DNA of 64,000 nt from an uncultured Bacteroidales bacterium. GTDB lineage: Bacteria; Bacteroidota; Bacteroidia; Bacteroidales; UBA11471. The position numbers and the translations under genes were made by a program. Positions 51,530 to 60,090 of the stretch are shown here, piece by piece (position 1 is the first letter of the stretch; the number at the start of each line of letters is the position of its first letter). Under the pieces are notes generated by a model that saw only the letters and a list, made by a program, of their open reading frames with translations, ran no database searches and was not told where the DNA came from. The stretch is from the NCBI GenBank assembly GCA_947589325.1, contig CANQAM010000001.1, positions 62,001-126,000 on the forward strand, in the 5' to 3' direction.

Positions 51530-53227
51530 ATGAAAAAAGAAAAAATCGTCATCTACCAGCTGCTGCCCCGCCTTTTCGGCAATACGACGGAAAATTGCGT
51601 CGCCGGCGGAAGCCTTGAAGAAAACGGCGTCGGCAAATTCAATGATATAAACGACAACGCCCTGACGGCGATAAAGCGACTCGGTTGCACGCACGTGTGG
51701 TACACCGGCATTTTGGAACACGCTACGCAGACCGACTATTCGGCATACGGCATCGCGCCCGACAACCGTTACGTCGTCAAAGGAAAAGCCGGTTCGCCCT
51801 ATGCCGTTAAGGATTATTACGACGTCGATCCTGATTTGGCGGTGAACGTCGCCGCCCGTATGGCGGAGTTCGAGTCGCTTGTGGCGCGCACTCACGAGAA
51901 CGGTTTGCGGGTCGTCATCGACTTTGTGCCAAACCATGTGGCGCGGCAGTACCGTTCCGATGCCAAGCCTGCCGGTGTAAGCGACCTCGGCGAAAACGAC
52001 AACCGCCGCCACCATTTCGATACCGCCAACAACTTCTATTATTTCCCCGACGAAACATTCGCTCCCCGGTTCTTTATAGGAGAGGGGCAGGAGCGTTACA
52101 TCGAATCACCGGCCAAGGCGACGGGAAACGATTGTTTCTGTACCACTCCGTCGGTGAACGACTGGTACGAAACCGTCAAACTTAACTACGGTGTCGATTA
52201 TCTGGGCGGTCGCGCCACCCATTTCGACCCCGTGCCCGACACGTGGGCGAAGATGCTCCATATCCTCCTTTTCTGGGCAGCCAAAGGTATCGACGCCTTT
52301 CGTTGCGATATGGCGGAAATGGTGCCGGTCGAATTTTGGCACTGGGCGATACCCCAAGTTAAAAATGCCTTTCCCGAAATACTTTTCATCGCCGAAGTCT
52401 ATAACCCGAACGAATATCGCAATTACCTGCAAAACGGCCGGTTCGACTACCTCTACGACAAAGTGGGCTTGTACGACCTGCTGCGCGAAGTGGTGGGCTG
52501 CCGTGCCCCTGCCGCCGGTATAACCGGCTGCTGGCAGTCGCTCGACGGCATCAGCGACCGAATGGTCAATTTCCTTGAAAACCACGATGAACAGCGGGTG
52601 GCATCGTCGTTCAACGCCGGCGACCCGTTCAAAGCCTATCCCGCTTTGGTCGTTTCGGCGTTGATGAACACCAATCCGTTCCTGCTCTATTTCGGGCAGG
52701 AATTGGGCGAGCGAGGCGAAGATGCCGAAGGGTTCAGCGGGCACGATGGACGCACGACTATTTTCGACTATTGGAGCGTACCCGCCGTGCGGGCGTGGTA
52801 CAACGGCGGAAAGTGCAATACCGCCCGTCTCTCTGCCGACCGGAAAAAATTGCGCGAAATGTATCGAAAGGTATTGACCCTCTGTAATCGGGAAGCTGCC
52901 GTGCGGGAGGGTGGATTTTTCGACCTGATGTATGTCAATGGCGCAAGCAGTGCATTCGACCCGCAGCGGCAATATGCGTTTGCCCGCTGCTGCAAAAACG
53001 ACCTGTTGCTCGTCGCCGTCAATTTCGGGGCATCGCCCGTGCAGGCAGGAATACGCCTTCCGCAGCATCTGTTCGATTTCTGGCATATACGCACGGGTGC
53101 GGTGTCGTGTAAAGAGTTGCTCGGCGGTGCCGAACAACAAAAAAATCTTTCGCCCGACACCTTGTTCGATACGCCGATAGCGGCGTATGGCGCCGTCGTA
53201 TGGAAGTGCCGGATTACGTCCGAATAA
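51530..53227 (+). CDS. GH13 alpha-amylase-family enzyme, cytoplasmic
   Basis: 565 residues without a signal peptide, so intracellular. The family acts on alpha-glucans. Conserved region I is VVIDFVPNHV, the nucleophile Asp is in GIDAFRCDMAEMVP, the acid Glu in ILFIAEVYN, and the third Asp in FLENHDEQRVAS. The C-terminal 90 residues form a beta-domain. An insert with NDNRRHHFDTANNFYYFP is typical of Bacteroidota paralogues. It may handle intracellular malto-oligosaccharides or storage glucan; the substrate cannot be read from the sequence. Confidence 0.93.
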   Translation: MKKEKIVIYQLLPRLFGNTTENCVAGGSLEENGVGKFNDINDNALTAIKRLGCTHVWYTGILEHATQTDYSAYGIAPDNRYVVKGKAGSPYAVKDYYDVDPDLAVNVAARMAEFESLVARTHENGLRVVIDFVPNHVARQYRSDAKPAGVSDLGENDNRRHHFDTANNFYYFPDETFAPRFFIGEGQERYIESPAKATGNDCFCTTPSVNDWYETVKLNYGVDYLGGRATHFDPVPDTWAKMLHILLFWAAKGIDAFRCDMAEMVPVEFWHWAIPQVKNAFPEILFIAEVYNPNEYRNYLQNGRFDYLYDKVGLYDLLREVVGCRAPAAGITGCWQSLDGISDRMVNFLENHDEQRVASSFNAGDPFKAYPALVVSALMNTNPFLLYFGQELGERGEDAEGFSGHDGRTTIFDYWSVPAVRAWYNGGKCNTARLSADRKKLREMYRKVLTLCNREAAVREGGFFDLMYVNGASSAFDPQRQYAFARCCKNDLLLVAVNFGASPVQAGIRLPQHLFDFWHIRTGAVSCKELLGGAEQQKNLSPDTLFDTPIAAYGAVVWKCRITSE

Positions 53228-53278
53228 ATTAACACGAAAAAAAGCGCCGCTATACGAACAAGATAAAAATAGAATCAC

Positions 53279-53286
53279 TACCTTTG
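53279..53286 (+). promoter_or_regulatory. probable -7 box for prs
   Basis: TACCTTTG, exact -7 consensus, 93 bases before the prs start; no clear -33 element. The long leader holds a small stem AAGGCA/TGCCTT. Confidence 0.55.
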
Positions 53287-53379
53287 CAGGGAGAAAAAGG
53301 CAGCACATTCCATCGTGCCTTCCGGAGAAAGAAAAATACTGTACAAATCTCTTTATAGAAATATAAACGTTTACACATT

Positions 53380-54318
53380 ATGATTCAGAGACCGCCGTTC
53401 AAAGTTTTTGCAGGAACGAACACCCGTTATCTCGCCGAAAAAATCTGCAACTCGCTGGGTTGCGAATTGGGAAAAATGAATATCCAACATTTTGCCGATG
53501 GAGAATTTTCGGTATCGTTTGAGGAGTCGATACGGGGCTGTCAGGTATTTTTGATACAATCGACGTTTCCCAATTCCGACAATTTGATGGAATTGCTGCT
53601 GATGATCGATGCCGCCAAACGTGCTTCGGCAGAGTCGATAATTGCCGTAACGCCCTATTTCGGCTGGGCACGCCAAGACCGCAAAGACAAACCGCGCGTC
53701 TCCATCGCCGCCAAACTCATTGCCGACCTGCTCGGTGTTGCCGGCATCAACCGCCTTATCACGATGGACTTGCATGCCGACCAGATACAGGGATTTTTCA
53801 ATATTCCCGTCGATCACCTCTACGCATCGGCAGTATTCTGTCCCTATATCAAATCGCTGCAACTGAAAGATATGGTTATCGCATCGCCCGACGTCGGCGG
53901 TTCCAAGCGCGCCAACTCTTATGCCAAATATTTCGGTGTGCCTTTGGTGCTTTGCCACAAGTCGCGGGCAAAAGCCAACGAAGTCGAGAGCATGACCGTC
54001 ATCGGCGACGTACAGGGCAAAAACGTGATACTCGTCGATGATATGGTCGATACCGCCGGAACGATAACGAAAGCCGCCGACCTGATGATGAGCAAAGGCG
54101 CCCTTTCGGTGCGCGCCATTGCCAGCCATGCCGTGATGTCCGACCCCGCCACTTCGCGCGTTACCGACTCGAAGATGACGGAAATGATTTTCACCGACAG
54201 CATACCTTATTATAAAGAGTGCCCGAAAGTACACATCATCAGCATTGCCGATATGTTTGCCGATACCATACGCCGCGTATATGAAAACGAATCCATCAGT
54301 TCGCAGTACGTGATTTGA
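53380..54318 (+). CDS. prs: ribose-phosphate pyrophosphokinase (PRPP synthetase)
   Basis: 312 residues. It makes PRPP from ribose 5-phosphate and ATP, feeding purine, pyrimidine, His and Trp synthesis, and the hpt and purM pathways seen in this window. Landmarks: FADGEFSVSFEESIRGCQVFLIQST, ARQDRKDKPRVSIAAKLIADLL, TMDLHADQIQGFFNIPVDHL (divalent-cation site), and VILVDDMVDTAGT (PRPP loop). Single gene, followed by a strong terminator. Confidence 0.98.
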   Translation: MIQRPPFKVFAGTNTRYLAEKICNSLGCELGKMNIQHFADGEFSVSFEESIRGCQVFLIQSTFPNSDNLMELLLMIDAAKRASAESIIAVTPYFGWARQDRKDKPRVSIAAKLIADLLGVAGINRLITMDLHADQIQGFFNIPVDHLYASAVFCPYIKSLQLKDMVIASPDVGGSKRANSYAKYFGVPLVLCHKSRAKANEVESMTVIGDVQGKNVILVDDMVDTAGTITKAADLMMSKGALSVRAIASHAVMSDPATSRVTDSKMTEMIFTDSIPYYKECPKVHIISIADMFADTIRRVYENESISSQYVI

Positions 54319-54340
54319 TGCAGCGGATAAACCTTTTACG

Positions 54341-54381
54341 ACAGCCTCGTTCCCGATTTTCGGAATGAGGCTGTTTTTTTA
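54341..54381 (+). terminator. rho-independent terminator of prs
   Basis: Arms ACAGCCTCGTTCC (54341-54353) and GGAATGAGGCTGT (54361-54373) around an 8-base loop, then seven T. Confidence 0.93.
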
Positions 54382-54394
54382 TCGAAAGAATTAT

Positions 54395-54402
54395 TATCTT
54401 TG
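54395..54402 (+). promoter_or_regulatory. -7 promoter box of the small secreted protein gene
   Basis: TATCTTTG, 20 bases before the ATG at 54423; the -33 element falls in the T-run of the prs terminator. Confidence 0.55.
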
Positions 54403-54422
54403 TGAAAAATCTTTCGGGTGAC

Positions 54423-54878
54423 ATGAAACATATTTTATTGTTCGGACTCCTCTTTTCCGCCGCATCGCTCTTTGCCCAAAACACGACGGGTGCGCCGGTG
54501 GGACAGCGTGCGGGACAGCAAAATGAAAATGTCCCCTTTTATCAGGCGATAGAAATGTTGGGTTTTGAAAAAATCCTCTCCTCGAAAACCGAATCGCTGA
54601 TGATAAAAAACAACACCCCCGAACTCGTAACCCGCGTGCACCTGCGGCTTGCCTACAAAACCCCGCAAAACGAAATGCTCGACTACCGAGACGTGGTGCT
54701 CGACGGCGAGATACTTCCGGGCATGACAAAGAAATTCTCGTTCGACAGTTTCGACGCCAACCGGCAATATTACTATTACACCACGCCGCCGACGGGAAAA
54801 GCCATCGAGTCGGCATATCCGTTCAAAGTAACCGCCACGCTGCTGCGCTACGACATCGCCGTCGTTCCTGCACGATAA
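54423..54878 (+). CDS. small secreted protein, unknown function
   Basis: 151 residues from ATG 54423, immediately after a -7 box. Signal peptide MKHILLFGLLFSAASLFAQ. The mature part carries one short beta-rich domain (MIKNNTPELVTRVHLRLAYKTPQNEMLDYRDVVLDGEILPG, then FDSFDANRQYYYYTTPPTGK), which looks like an immunoglobulin-type or fibronectin-like fold. No active-site motif is seen. Its neighbours, prs and Hsp20, suggest no role. I do not recognise the family. Confidence 0.6.
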   Translation: MKHILLFGLLFSAASLFAQNTTGAPVGQRAGQQNENVPFYQAIEMLGFEKILSSKTESLMIKNNTPELVTRVHLRLAYKTPQNEMLDYRDVVLDGEILPGMTKKFSFDSFDANRQYYYYTTPPTGKAIESAYPFKVTATLLRYDIAVVPAR

Positions 54879-55007
54879 ACGTTTTTAACAGCTTTTAGCC
54901 GGCGGCGCGGAAACAATCTTTTCGCCCCTGTGTTTTATCTGTGTCGGACAATGGCCGTCCGGCGATATCACTCAATTGTTTCACTTATTTTTTCAGGAGG
55001 AAAAGAC

Positions 55008-55424
55008 ATGACACCTGCAAAACAAACCCAAAGTTGGCTGCCCGGAATTTTCAACGACTTTTTCGGTGACGAATGGATTACCAAAAGCCGTTCCACCGTA
55101 CCCGCCGTCAATATCATGGAAGACGAAAAATGTTATACCGTAGAGTTGGCGGTGCCGGGCTTGTGCAAAGATGAAATCAGCATACGCATCGACGACGACA
55201 ACCATCTGACCATTACGGTCGATAGCGTGAAGGAAGAAGAAAAGAGAGGCAAATACCTGCGCCGCGAATTTTCGCGTTCGCAATTCACGCAGACTCTCGT
55301 GCTGCCCGACAACATCGACGACACCCGTATCGAAGCGCGTCAGGAAAACGGTCTGCTGACCATCGAGATTCCCAAGAAAAAAACGTCGGAAAACACCGAG
55401 CCGAAGAAAATCGACATCAAATAG
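55008..55424 (+). CDS. small heat shock protein, Hsp20 / alpha-crystallin family
   Basis: 138 residues from ATG 55008; a strong AGGAGG lies 8-13 bases before it, unusual for this phylum, and fixes the start against the longer frame. ATP-independent chaperone that holds unfolding proteins. The alpha-crystallin domain spans about residues 35-125: VPAVNIMEDEKCYTVELAVPGLCKDEISIRIDDD, LRREFSRSQFTQTLVLPDNID, and the ARQENGLLTIEIPKK strand. The tail has a Lys/Glu stretch. Confidence 0.96.
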   Translation: MTPAKQTQSWLPGIFNDFFGDEWITKSRSTVPAVNIMEDEKCYTVELAVPGLCKDEISIRIDDDNHLTITVDSVKEEEKRGKYLRREFSRSQFTQTLVLPDNIDDTRIEARQENGLLTIEIPKKKTSENTEPKKIDIK

Positions 55425-55443
55425 AGCCCTCTTGCAGAAAAAC

Positions 55444-55476
55444 AAATGCGCCGGAACAGCTCCGGCGCATTTCATT
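55444..55476. terminator. bidirectional terminator between Hsp20 and the glycosyltransferase gene
   Basis: Arms AAATGCGCCGGA (55444-55455) and TCCGGCGCATTT (55461-55472) with a 5-base loop, between genes that converge. Confidence 0.85.
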
Positions 55477-56669
55477 TATATCTTCATGCTTCGCCATGTT
55501 TTGTTGTCCTCGCGCCGCCGCCATGCCGACAGGCGGAAACAGCCGTTCACAAGCGGGCGCACCAACTCGAACAGCAATACCCGCAGCCCCATTTGCGGCG
55601 TATCGAACGCCTGCAAAAGTTTACGGAAAACGATACCTTGCAACACACCCCGCAATACCAACAGCAGCAAGCCCCACAGTATGACCGTCGGATAATGTAT
55701 GCCGCTTGCCATTAAGGCGGCGACGGCTCCGTAAAACAGATATACGGCAGCCTGTTCTCCCGCGAAAAGAGCTTGCTTGCGGTGGTGCAGATAAGGCAGC
55801 GTAAAGAAATAGCGCATCTTTTGAATCCTCCAAAGCGTGTCGAAATCGTCACTCTCCACCGTTACGAAGCTGTCAGGCGAAATTTCCACGCGGGTATTTT
55901 CGCCCGTTGCCACCTCGTTGATGAACAAATCGTCGTCGCCATAACAGAGATTTAGAGTTCGGCTGAACCCTTTGTGCTCGAAAAACAACGATTTCCGGTA
56001 AGCCAGATTCGTACCTTCGCCCATATAAGGGCAGCCGCACACGGCACAAGAGAGGTAGCGCAACGAAAAGAGCAATCGGTCGAAAGCTTTGTAGAGGCAG
56101 GCGAAACCGGTGGGAACGTCGGTGCGGGAGTAGCCCAGCACGATGTCGGCACCTTCGGCAAAATGCCGCATCATGTTCCGCAGCCAAAGCGGCGATGCCG
56201 GTCGGCACGTAGCGTCGAGCAGCAGCAGACAATCGTTTTTCGCCGCTTTTATACCCAGCGTCAAAGCCAGTTTCCGTCGGCTCAACGCGCAGGCGTCGGC
56301 AGGAACTTTGGTCGAATACAAGTGCGGATAGCGGCTTGCAAGCCCTTGTAAAACCTCCGGCGTGTCGTCGGTCGAAGCGTCATCGACCACGATGACCTCG
56401 AAGTCGGGATACTCTTGCCCGAACAGTTCGGGAATATTCCGCCGCAGCGATTCGGCATTGTCGTTGGCATAGACGATAACCGAAGCCGGCGGCAGAGTAT
56501 CTTTGTCTGCCGGCTCCTTGTTTTCTGCCTGTTTGCGGTAGCGAATCGTACGCAGATAATAAAATTTGTCGATATAGAATTGCCACAGCAGTAACACGAT
56601 GGCGATGCTTCCATAAATGATTGTTTGCAAGGAGAGAGGCGATGAAAAAGAGAGGAAAAACGGCTCCAT
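55476..56669 (-). CDS. GT2-family membrane glycosyltransferase
   Basis: 397 residues from ATG 56669. An N-terminal membrane helix (about 12-35) precedes a GT-A domain (about 60-270): SVIVYANDNAESLRRNIPELFGQEYPDFEVIVVDDASTDDT, then DCLLLLDATCRPASP, where the expected acidic pair is replaced by a DAT form, and a late acidic motif near CYGDDDLFINEVA. Two further helices lie near the C-terminus. It would transfer a sugar to a lipid-linked or polymer acceptor. It borders the export gene set at 56875, in the opposite orientation. Confidence 0.88.
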   Translation of the reverse strand: MEPFFLSFSSPLSLQTIIYGSIAIVLLLWQFYIDKFYYLRTIRYRKQAENKEPADKDTLPPASVIVYANDNAESLRRNIPELFGQEYPDFEVIVVDDASTDDTPEVLQGLASRYPHLYSTKVPADACALSRRKLALTLGIKAAKNDCLLLLDATCRPASPLWLRNMMRHFAEGADIVLGYSRTDVPTGFACLYKAFDRLLFSLRYLSCAVCGCPYMGEGTNLAYRKSLFFEHKGFSRTLNLCYGDDDLFINEVATGENTRVEISPDSFVTVESDDFDTLWRIQKMRYFFTLPYLHHRKQALFAGEQAAVYLFYGAVAALMASGIHYPTVILWGLLLLVLRGVLQGIVFRKLLQAFDTPQMGLRVLLFELVRPLVNGCFRLSAWRRREDNKTWRSMKI

Positions 56670-56690
56670 GATGATTGCATTAATTTCCCA

Positions 56691-56698
56691 CAAAAGTA
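56691..56698 (-). promoter_or_regulatory. probable -7 box of the glycosyltransferase gene
   Basis: Minus-strand TACTTTTG, 22 bases before the ATG; no clear -33. Confidence 0.5.
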
Positions 56699-56843
56699 AA
56701 AAAATAGTGCGAAAAATGTACAATTTATCATGGACGAATTTTTCCCTCGTTTCATCATTTGAAAAACGGTAGGATTTATATAATAAAAGACGGCTTCTTC
56801 CGTTAAAAAACAAACGGACACGTTGTATCTTATGGAAAAAGAT

Positions 56844-56851
56844 TATCTTTG
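56844..56851 (+). promoter_or_regulatory. probable promoter of the exopolysaccharide export operon
   Basis: TATCTTTG at -7, with GTTG 18 bases upstream as a weak -33; the ATG follows 24 bases later. Confidence 0.6.
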
Positions 56852-56874
56852 CACCCAAATTAAGTGAAAAATCC

Positions 56875-57672
56875 ATGAAAAAAATTTTACTTGTTTTATC
56901 TCTTTTTTCGGTTTTTATATTGGATTCCTGCAAGTCATATAAGGAAATTGCTTATATACAGAATGTAACTCCGGACAGTATCATCAAAATGTCCGAGAAT
57001 ATACCTGCGACCATAACCAGCAACGATGCGTTGTTCATTACGGTTTCATCGACCAACCCGGCTGCCGTGGTAGCGTATAATCCTTCGATATACATTCAGC
57101 CCACCACAGAAGAAACGACCAATCAGCCGACGCCCCAAATGCCGACCTATAAGGTCAGTGCCGAAGGATATATCAATTTTCCGGGAATCGGGAAACTCAA
57201 AGTTGCCGGACTGACGACTTCGGAAGTCGAAGCGATGATAAGCGCGGAAATCGAGCAGAATGTTTCCGACGCCATTGTCAAAGTGGAAATAGAGGGAAAT
57301 AAGGTTACCGTTCTTGGCGAAGTCGTAAGTCCGGGAGTATTCGCTATTTCAAAAGAGCGCCTTACCATACTCGAAGCCTTGAGTATGGCAAAAGATATGA
57401 CTATTTACGGACGTCGTGACAATGTCCTTGTCGTTCGTGAAACAGAAAATGGCGAAGCGACCTTTTACCGGCTGGATCTTACCAAATCCGATATATTTAC
57501 GTCACCGGCATTCTATCTGAAAAAAAATGATGTTGTATATATAGAGCCGAACAAATCCAGAAAATCCAATTCTTCCTACAACAGCAGCAAGCAATTCAAT
57601 ATCTCTGTTACTTCGACCGTTATCAGCGGCATATCTGTAATAGCGACCTTGATTTTGGCAATACTTAAATAA
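56875..57672 (+). CDS. Wza-like polysaccharide export outer-membrane lipoprotein
   Basis: 265 residues with a lipoprotein signal (MKKILLVLSLFSVFILDSC, Cys 19). It would form the outer-membrane channel of a Wzy-dependent capsule or exopolysaccharide exporter. A PES domain (about 45-145; NDALFITVSSTNPAAV, YKVSAEGYINFPGIGKLKVAGLTTSEVEAMI) is followed by an SLBB-type repeat (VTVLGEVVSPGVFAISKERLTILEALSMAKDMTIYGRRDNVLVVRE). A C-terminal helix (VISGISVIATLILAIL) fits the membrane-spanning end. The region is more AT-rich than its neighbours. A Wzc-like gene follows after 30 bases. Confidence 0.93.
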   Translation: MKKILLVLSLFSVFILDSCKSYKEIAYIQNVTPDSIIKMSENIPATITSNDALFITVSSTNPAAVVAYNPSIYIQPTTEETTNQPTPQMPTYKVSAEGYINFPGIGKLKVAGLTTSEVEAMISAEIEQNVSDAIVKVEIEGNKVTVLGEVVSPGVFAISKERLTILEALSMAKDMTIYGRRDNVLVVRETENGEATFYRLDLTKSDIFTSPAFYLKKNDVVYIEPNKSRKSNSSYNSSKQFNISVTSTVISGISVIATLILAILK

Positions 57673-57702
57673 GAGACATTAAAAATTAAATATCTTCCAG
57701 AT

Positions 57703-60039
57703 ATGGAAAATTTCAATAAAAGCAGCGAGTTGATAGATTTTTCAGGAATCATAAAAAAATATTTAAGTCATTGGCTTTTGATTGTAATTTCCGTCATTGT
57801 TTGCGGAGTTTTGGCATTCGCTTATGCCAAAATCAAAAAAGAGGTTTATTTGATTCAGTCCGACCTGTTGCTCGCCGAAGAGAATAACAGCAGCGGTGGC
57901 AGCTCCCAATCTGCGTTGTTGAAACAATTTTCGTTTGGAAACATTATGGGCAGCGGTGGAAATGTCGAAAACGAGGTCAATCTTGTGTCGGCACATTCCA
58001 CATTGCGCGCTGTTATAAAAAAACTCGGATTAAACAGAAAATACATACTGCGGCACAGTTTTTTCGATAAAGAAGATTTATATAAAGATTATCCGATAGA
58101 ACTCTATGCACATCCGTCGATAGAAGATACTTTAAGTATTTCCCTGTTGTTCAAAATTCGTGTCGATGAAGACGGGCATGTGGTTACGACCGTGCGAGGC
58201 GACAGAAAAGTTTTAGCCAAAGTCAAAAGCGACGGTTTCCCGCAATCGGTACCGACTGCGTATGGAAACTTTGTTTTCAATACAACTTCGACGTATGTGC
58301 CGGGCAAAAAATTCGGAATGAATATTTCGATATGCAATTATGATGTCAAAACCGAAGACATCGATGAGCATATTCGTATTTCGATACCGAATAAAAAAGC
58401 CGATTTGATACACCTCGAAATCGAAGAAACCAATATCGAAAGAGGATACGACTTGCTCAATATGATTATGGATAAATATAATGAGCGGGGTATCGAACAC
58501 AAAAATCAGGAAGCCGAACAGAAAGCGGCTTTCATCGACGAACGTATAGGTTTGGTTTTGCAGGAATTGTCGGAAACGGAAAAACAGATAGAAGCCTACA
58601 AAAAGAAAAACCGGCTCACCGATATAGAGGTCGAGGTGAAAGTTATGGTGGAGCAGGATGCCCGGTTGCGGGAAAAACTTCTCGAAATAGAAACGCAGAT
58701 GCAAACGGTGGAATCCATAAGAGATTTTCTAAGTCAATCCGAGAATGCGTATGAAATGCTGCCATTCATTGCAAGTATTGACGACGGTGCTTCTGCAACG
58801 GCGATAGAACAATACAACGAATTGGTCCTCGAACGAATGGCTGTTGCAGCCTCCGCCAAAGGAAACAACCCGTCATTACAGGTTCTCAACACACAAATAG
58901 AGGCGAGCCGGAAAAATGTTTTGGAAACATTGTACAGCTTCATAGAAAGTTTGACCATAGCACGAGAGGTGCTTCGGGAGCAAGAAGACGAATTTCTTGC
59001 CCGAATCAAAAATATGCCTACACAGGAACGGGAGTTTGTCGAGATGGAGCGCCAGCAGCTTGTCAAACAGGAACTTTACCTCTTCTTGCTGCAACAGCGC
59101 GAGGAAACTGCGCTTACCCTTTCGATGTCCACCCCGAAAGGCATGATAGTCGATGAAGCCTATAAACTCTCCGAGCCCGTCAGTACGCCTAAACCGATGA
59201 TTCTTCTTGTCGGATTGCTAATCGGATTTATACTTCCTTTCATATACCTCTATCTGAAAGATTTGTTGCGTACCAAGTTCTCGACCCGTGCCGAGTTGGA
59301 GGCTTTGACCGCTATACCCGTACTGGGCGAGATATGTATGGATAGAAATAAGGAACATATCGTAATCAGCGAAGGGGCAAGTACTTCCATTGCCGAACTG
59401 TTCCGATTGGTTCGCAATAATATACAGTTTATCCTCAACAACAAAGACGAAAAAGTGATACTGGTAACATCGAGTATTTCGGGTGAGGGAAAATCCTTTA
59501 TTTGCAGCAACCTTGCCATATCGCTGGCTTTGCTGGGGAAACGGGTTTTGTTGGTCGGAATGGATATTCGCAATCCCCAGTTGGCAAATTATTTGGGCTT
59601 GCATAATCCCAAAGGTCTTACCAATTATCTTGCCGATGCACAAACGGATATTCATGATGTAATCATACCCAATGCCATACAGGAAAATCTCGATATCATA
59701 TTGGCGGGTCCCGTGCCTCCGAATCCTGCGGAATTGCTGCTGAGCGAACGGGTCGATGAATTATTTGCCGCCATGCGCAAAGAATACGATTATATCGTCG
59801 TCGATTCCGCTCCTGTAAGTATGGTTTCCGATACATTCTGCCTGCGTCGTATTTCCGATGCTACCGTCTATGTATGCCGTGCCAATTATACGACCAAAGA
59901 GTTCATTCGCTATGCCAACCGCATCGTAAGCGAGAAACGCTTGAACAAAGTATCTTTCGTATTGAACGGCACAACAGCCAAGCAGGGCTACGGTTACGGC
60001 TACGGAAATACAGCGAAGAAGAAAAAGAAGAAAAAATAA
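57703..60039 (+). CDS. Wzc-like polysaccharide co-polymerase with tyrosine kinase domain
   Basis: 778 residues. Two membrane helices (about 25-48 and 500-520, the latter PMILLVGLLIGFILPFIYLYL) enclose a coiled-coil periplasmic region. The cytoplasmic BY-kinase domain (about 560-760) has Walker A SSISGEGKSFICSNLA, Walker A' LVGMDIRNPQ and Walker B YDYIVVDSAP. Such proteins control chain length and export with Wza, through autophosphorylation of a C-terminal tyrosine cluster. Here the end is only GYGYGYGNTA plus seven Lys, encoded by an A-rich stretch. Confidence 0.93.
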   Translation: MENFNKSSELIDFSGIIKKYLSHWLLIVISVIVCGVLAFAYAKIKKEVYLIQSDLLLAEENNSSGGSSQSALLKQFSFGNIMGSGGNVENEVNLVSAHSTLRAVIKKLGLNRKYILRHSFFDKEDLYKDYPIELYAHPSIEDTLSISLLFKIRVDEDGHVVTTVRGDRKVLAKVKSDGFPQSVPTAYGNFVFNTTSTYVPGKKFGMNISICNYDVKTEDIDEHIRISIPNKKADLIHLEIEETNIERGYDLLNMIMDKYNERGIEHKNQEAEQKAAFIDERIGLVLQELSETEKQIEAYKKKNRLTDIEVEVKVMVEQDARLREKLLEIETQMQTVESIRDFLSQSENAYEMLPFIASIDDGASATAIEQYNELVLERMAVAASAKGNNPSLQVLNTQIEASRKNVLETLYSFIESLTIAREVLREQEDEFLARIKNMPTQEREFVEMERQQLVKQELYLFLLQQREETALTLSMSTPKGMIVDEAYKLSEPVSTPKPMILLVGLLIGFILPFIYLYLKDLLRTKFSTRAELEALTAIPVLGEICMDRNKEHIVISEGASTSIAELFRLVRNNIQFILNNKDEKVILVTSSISGEGKSFICSNLAISLALLGKRVLLVGMDIRNPQLANYLGLHNPKGLTNYLADAQTDIHDVIIPNAIQENLDIILAGPVPPNPAELLLSERVDELFAAMRKEYDYIVVDSAPVSMVSDTFCLRRISDATVYVCRANYTTKEFIRYANRIVSEKRLNKVSFVLNGTTAKQGYGYGYGNTAKKKKKKK

Positions 60040-60090
60040 TTCGCAAATAGACTGATATAAGATTCGTAGATATACCGCTTTGTTTGCAGA

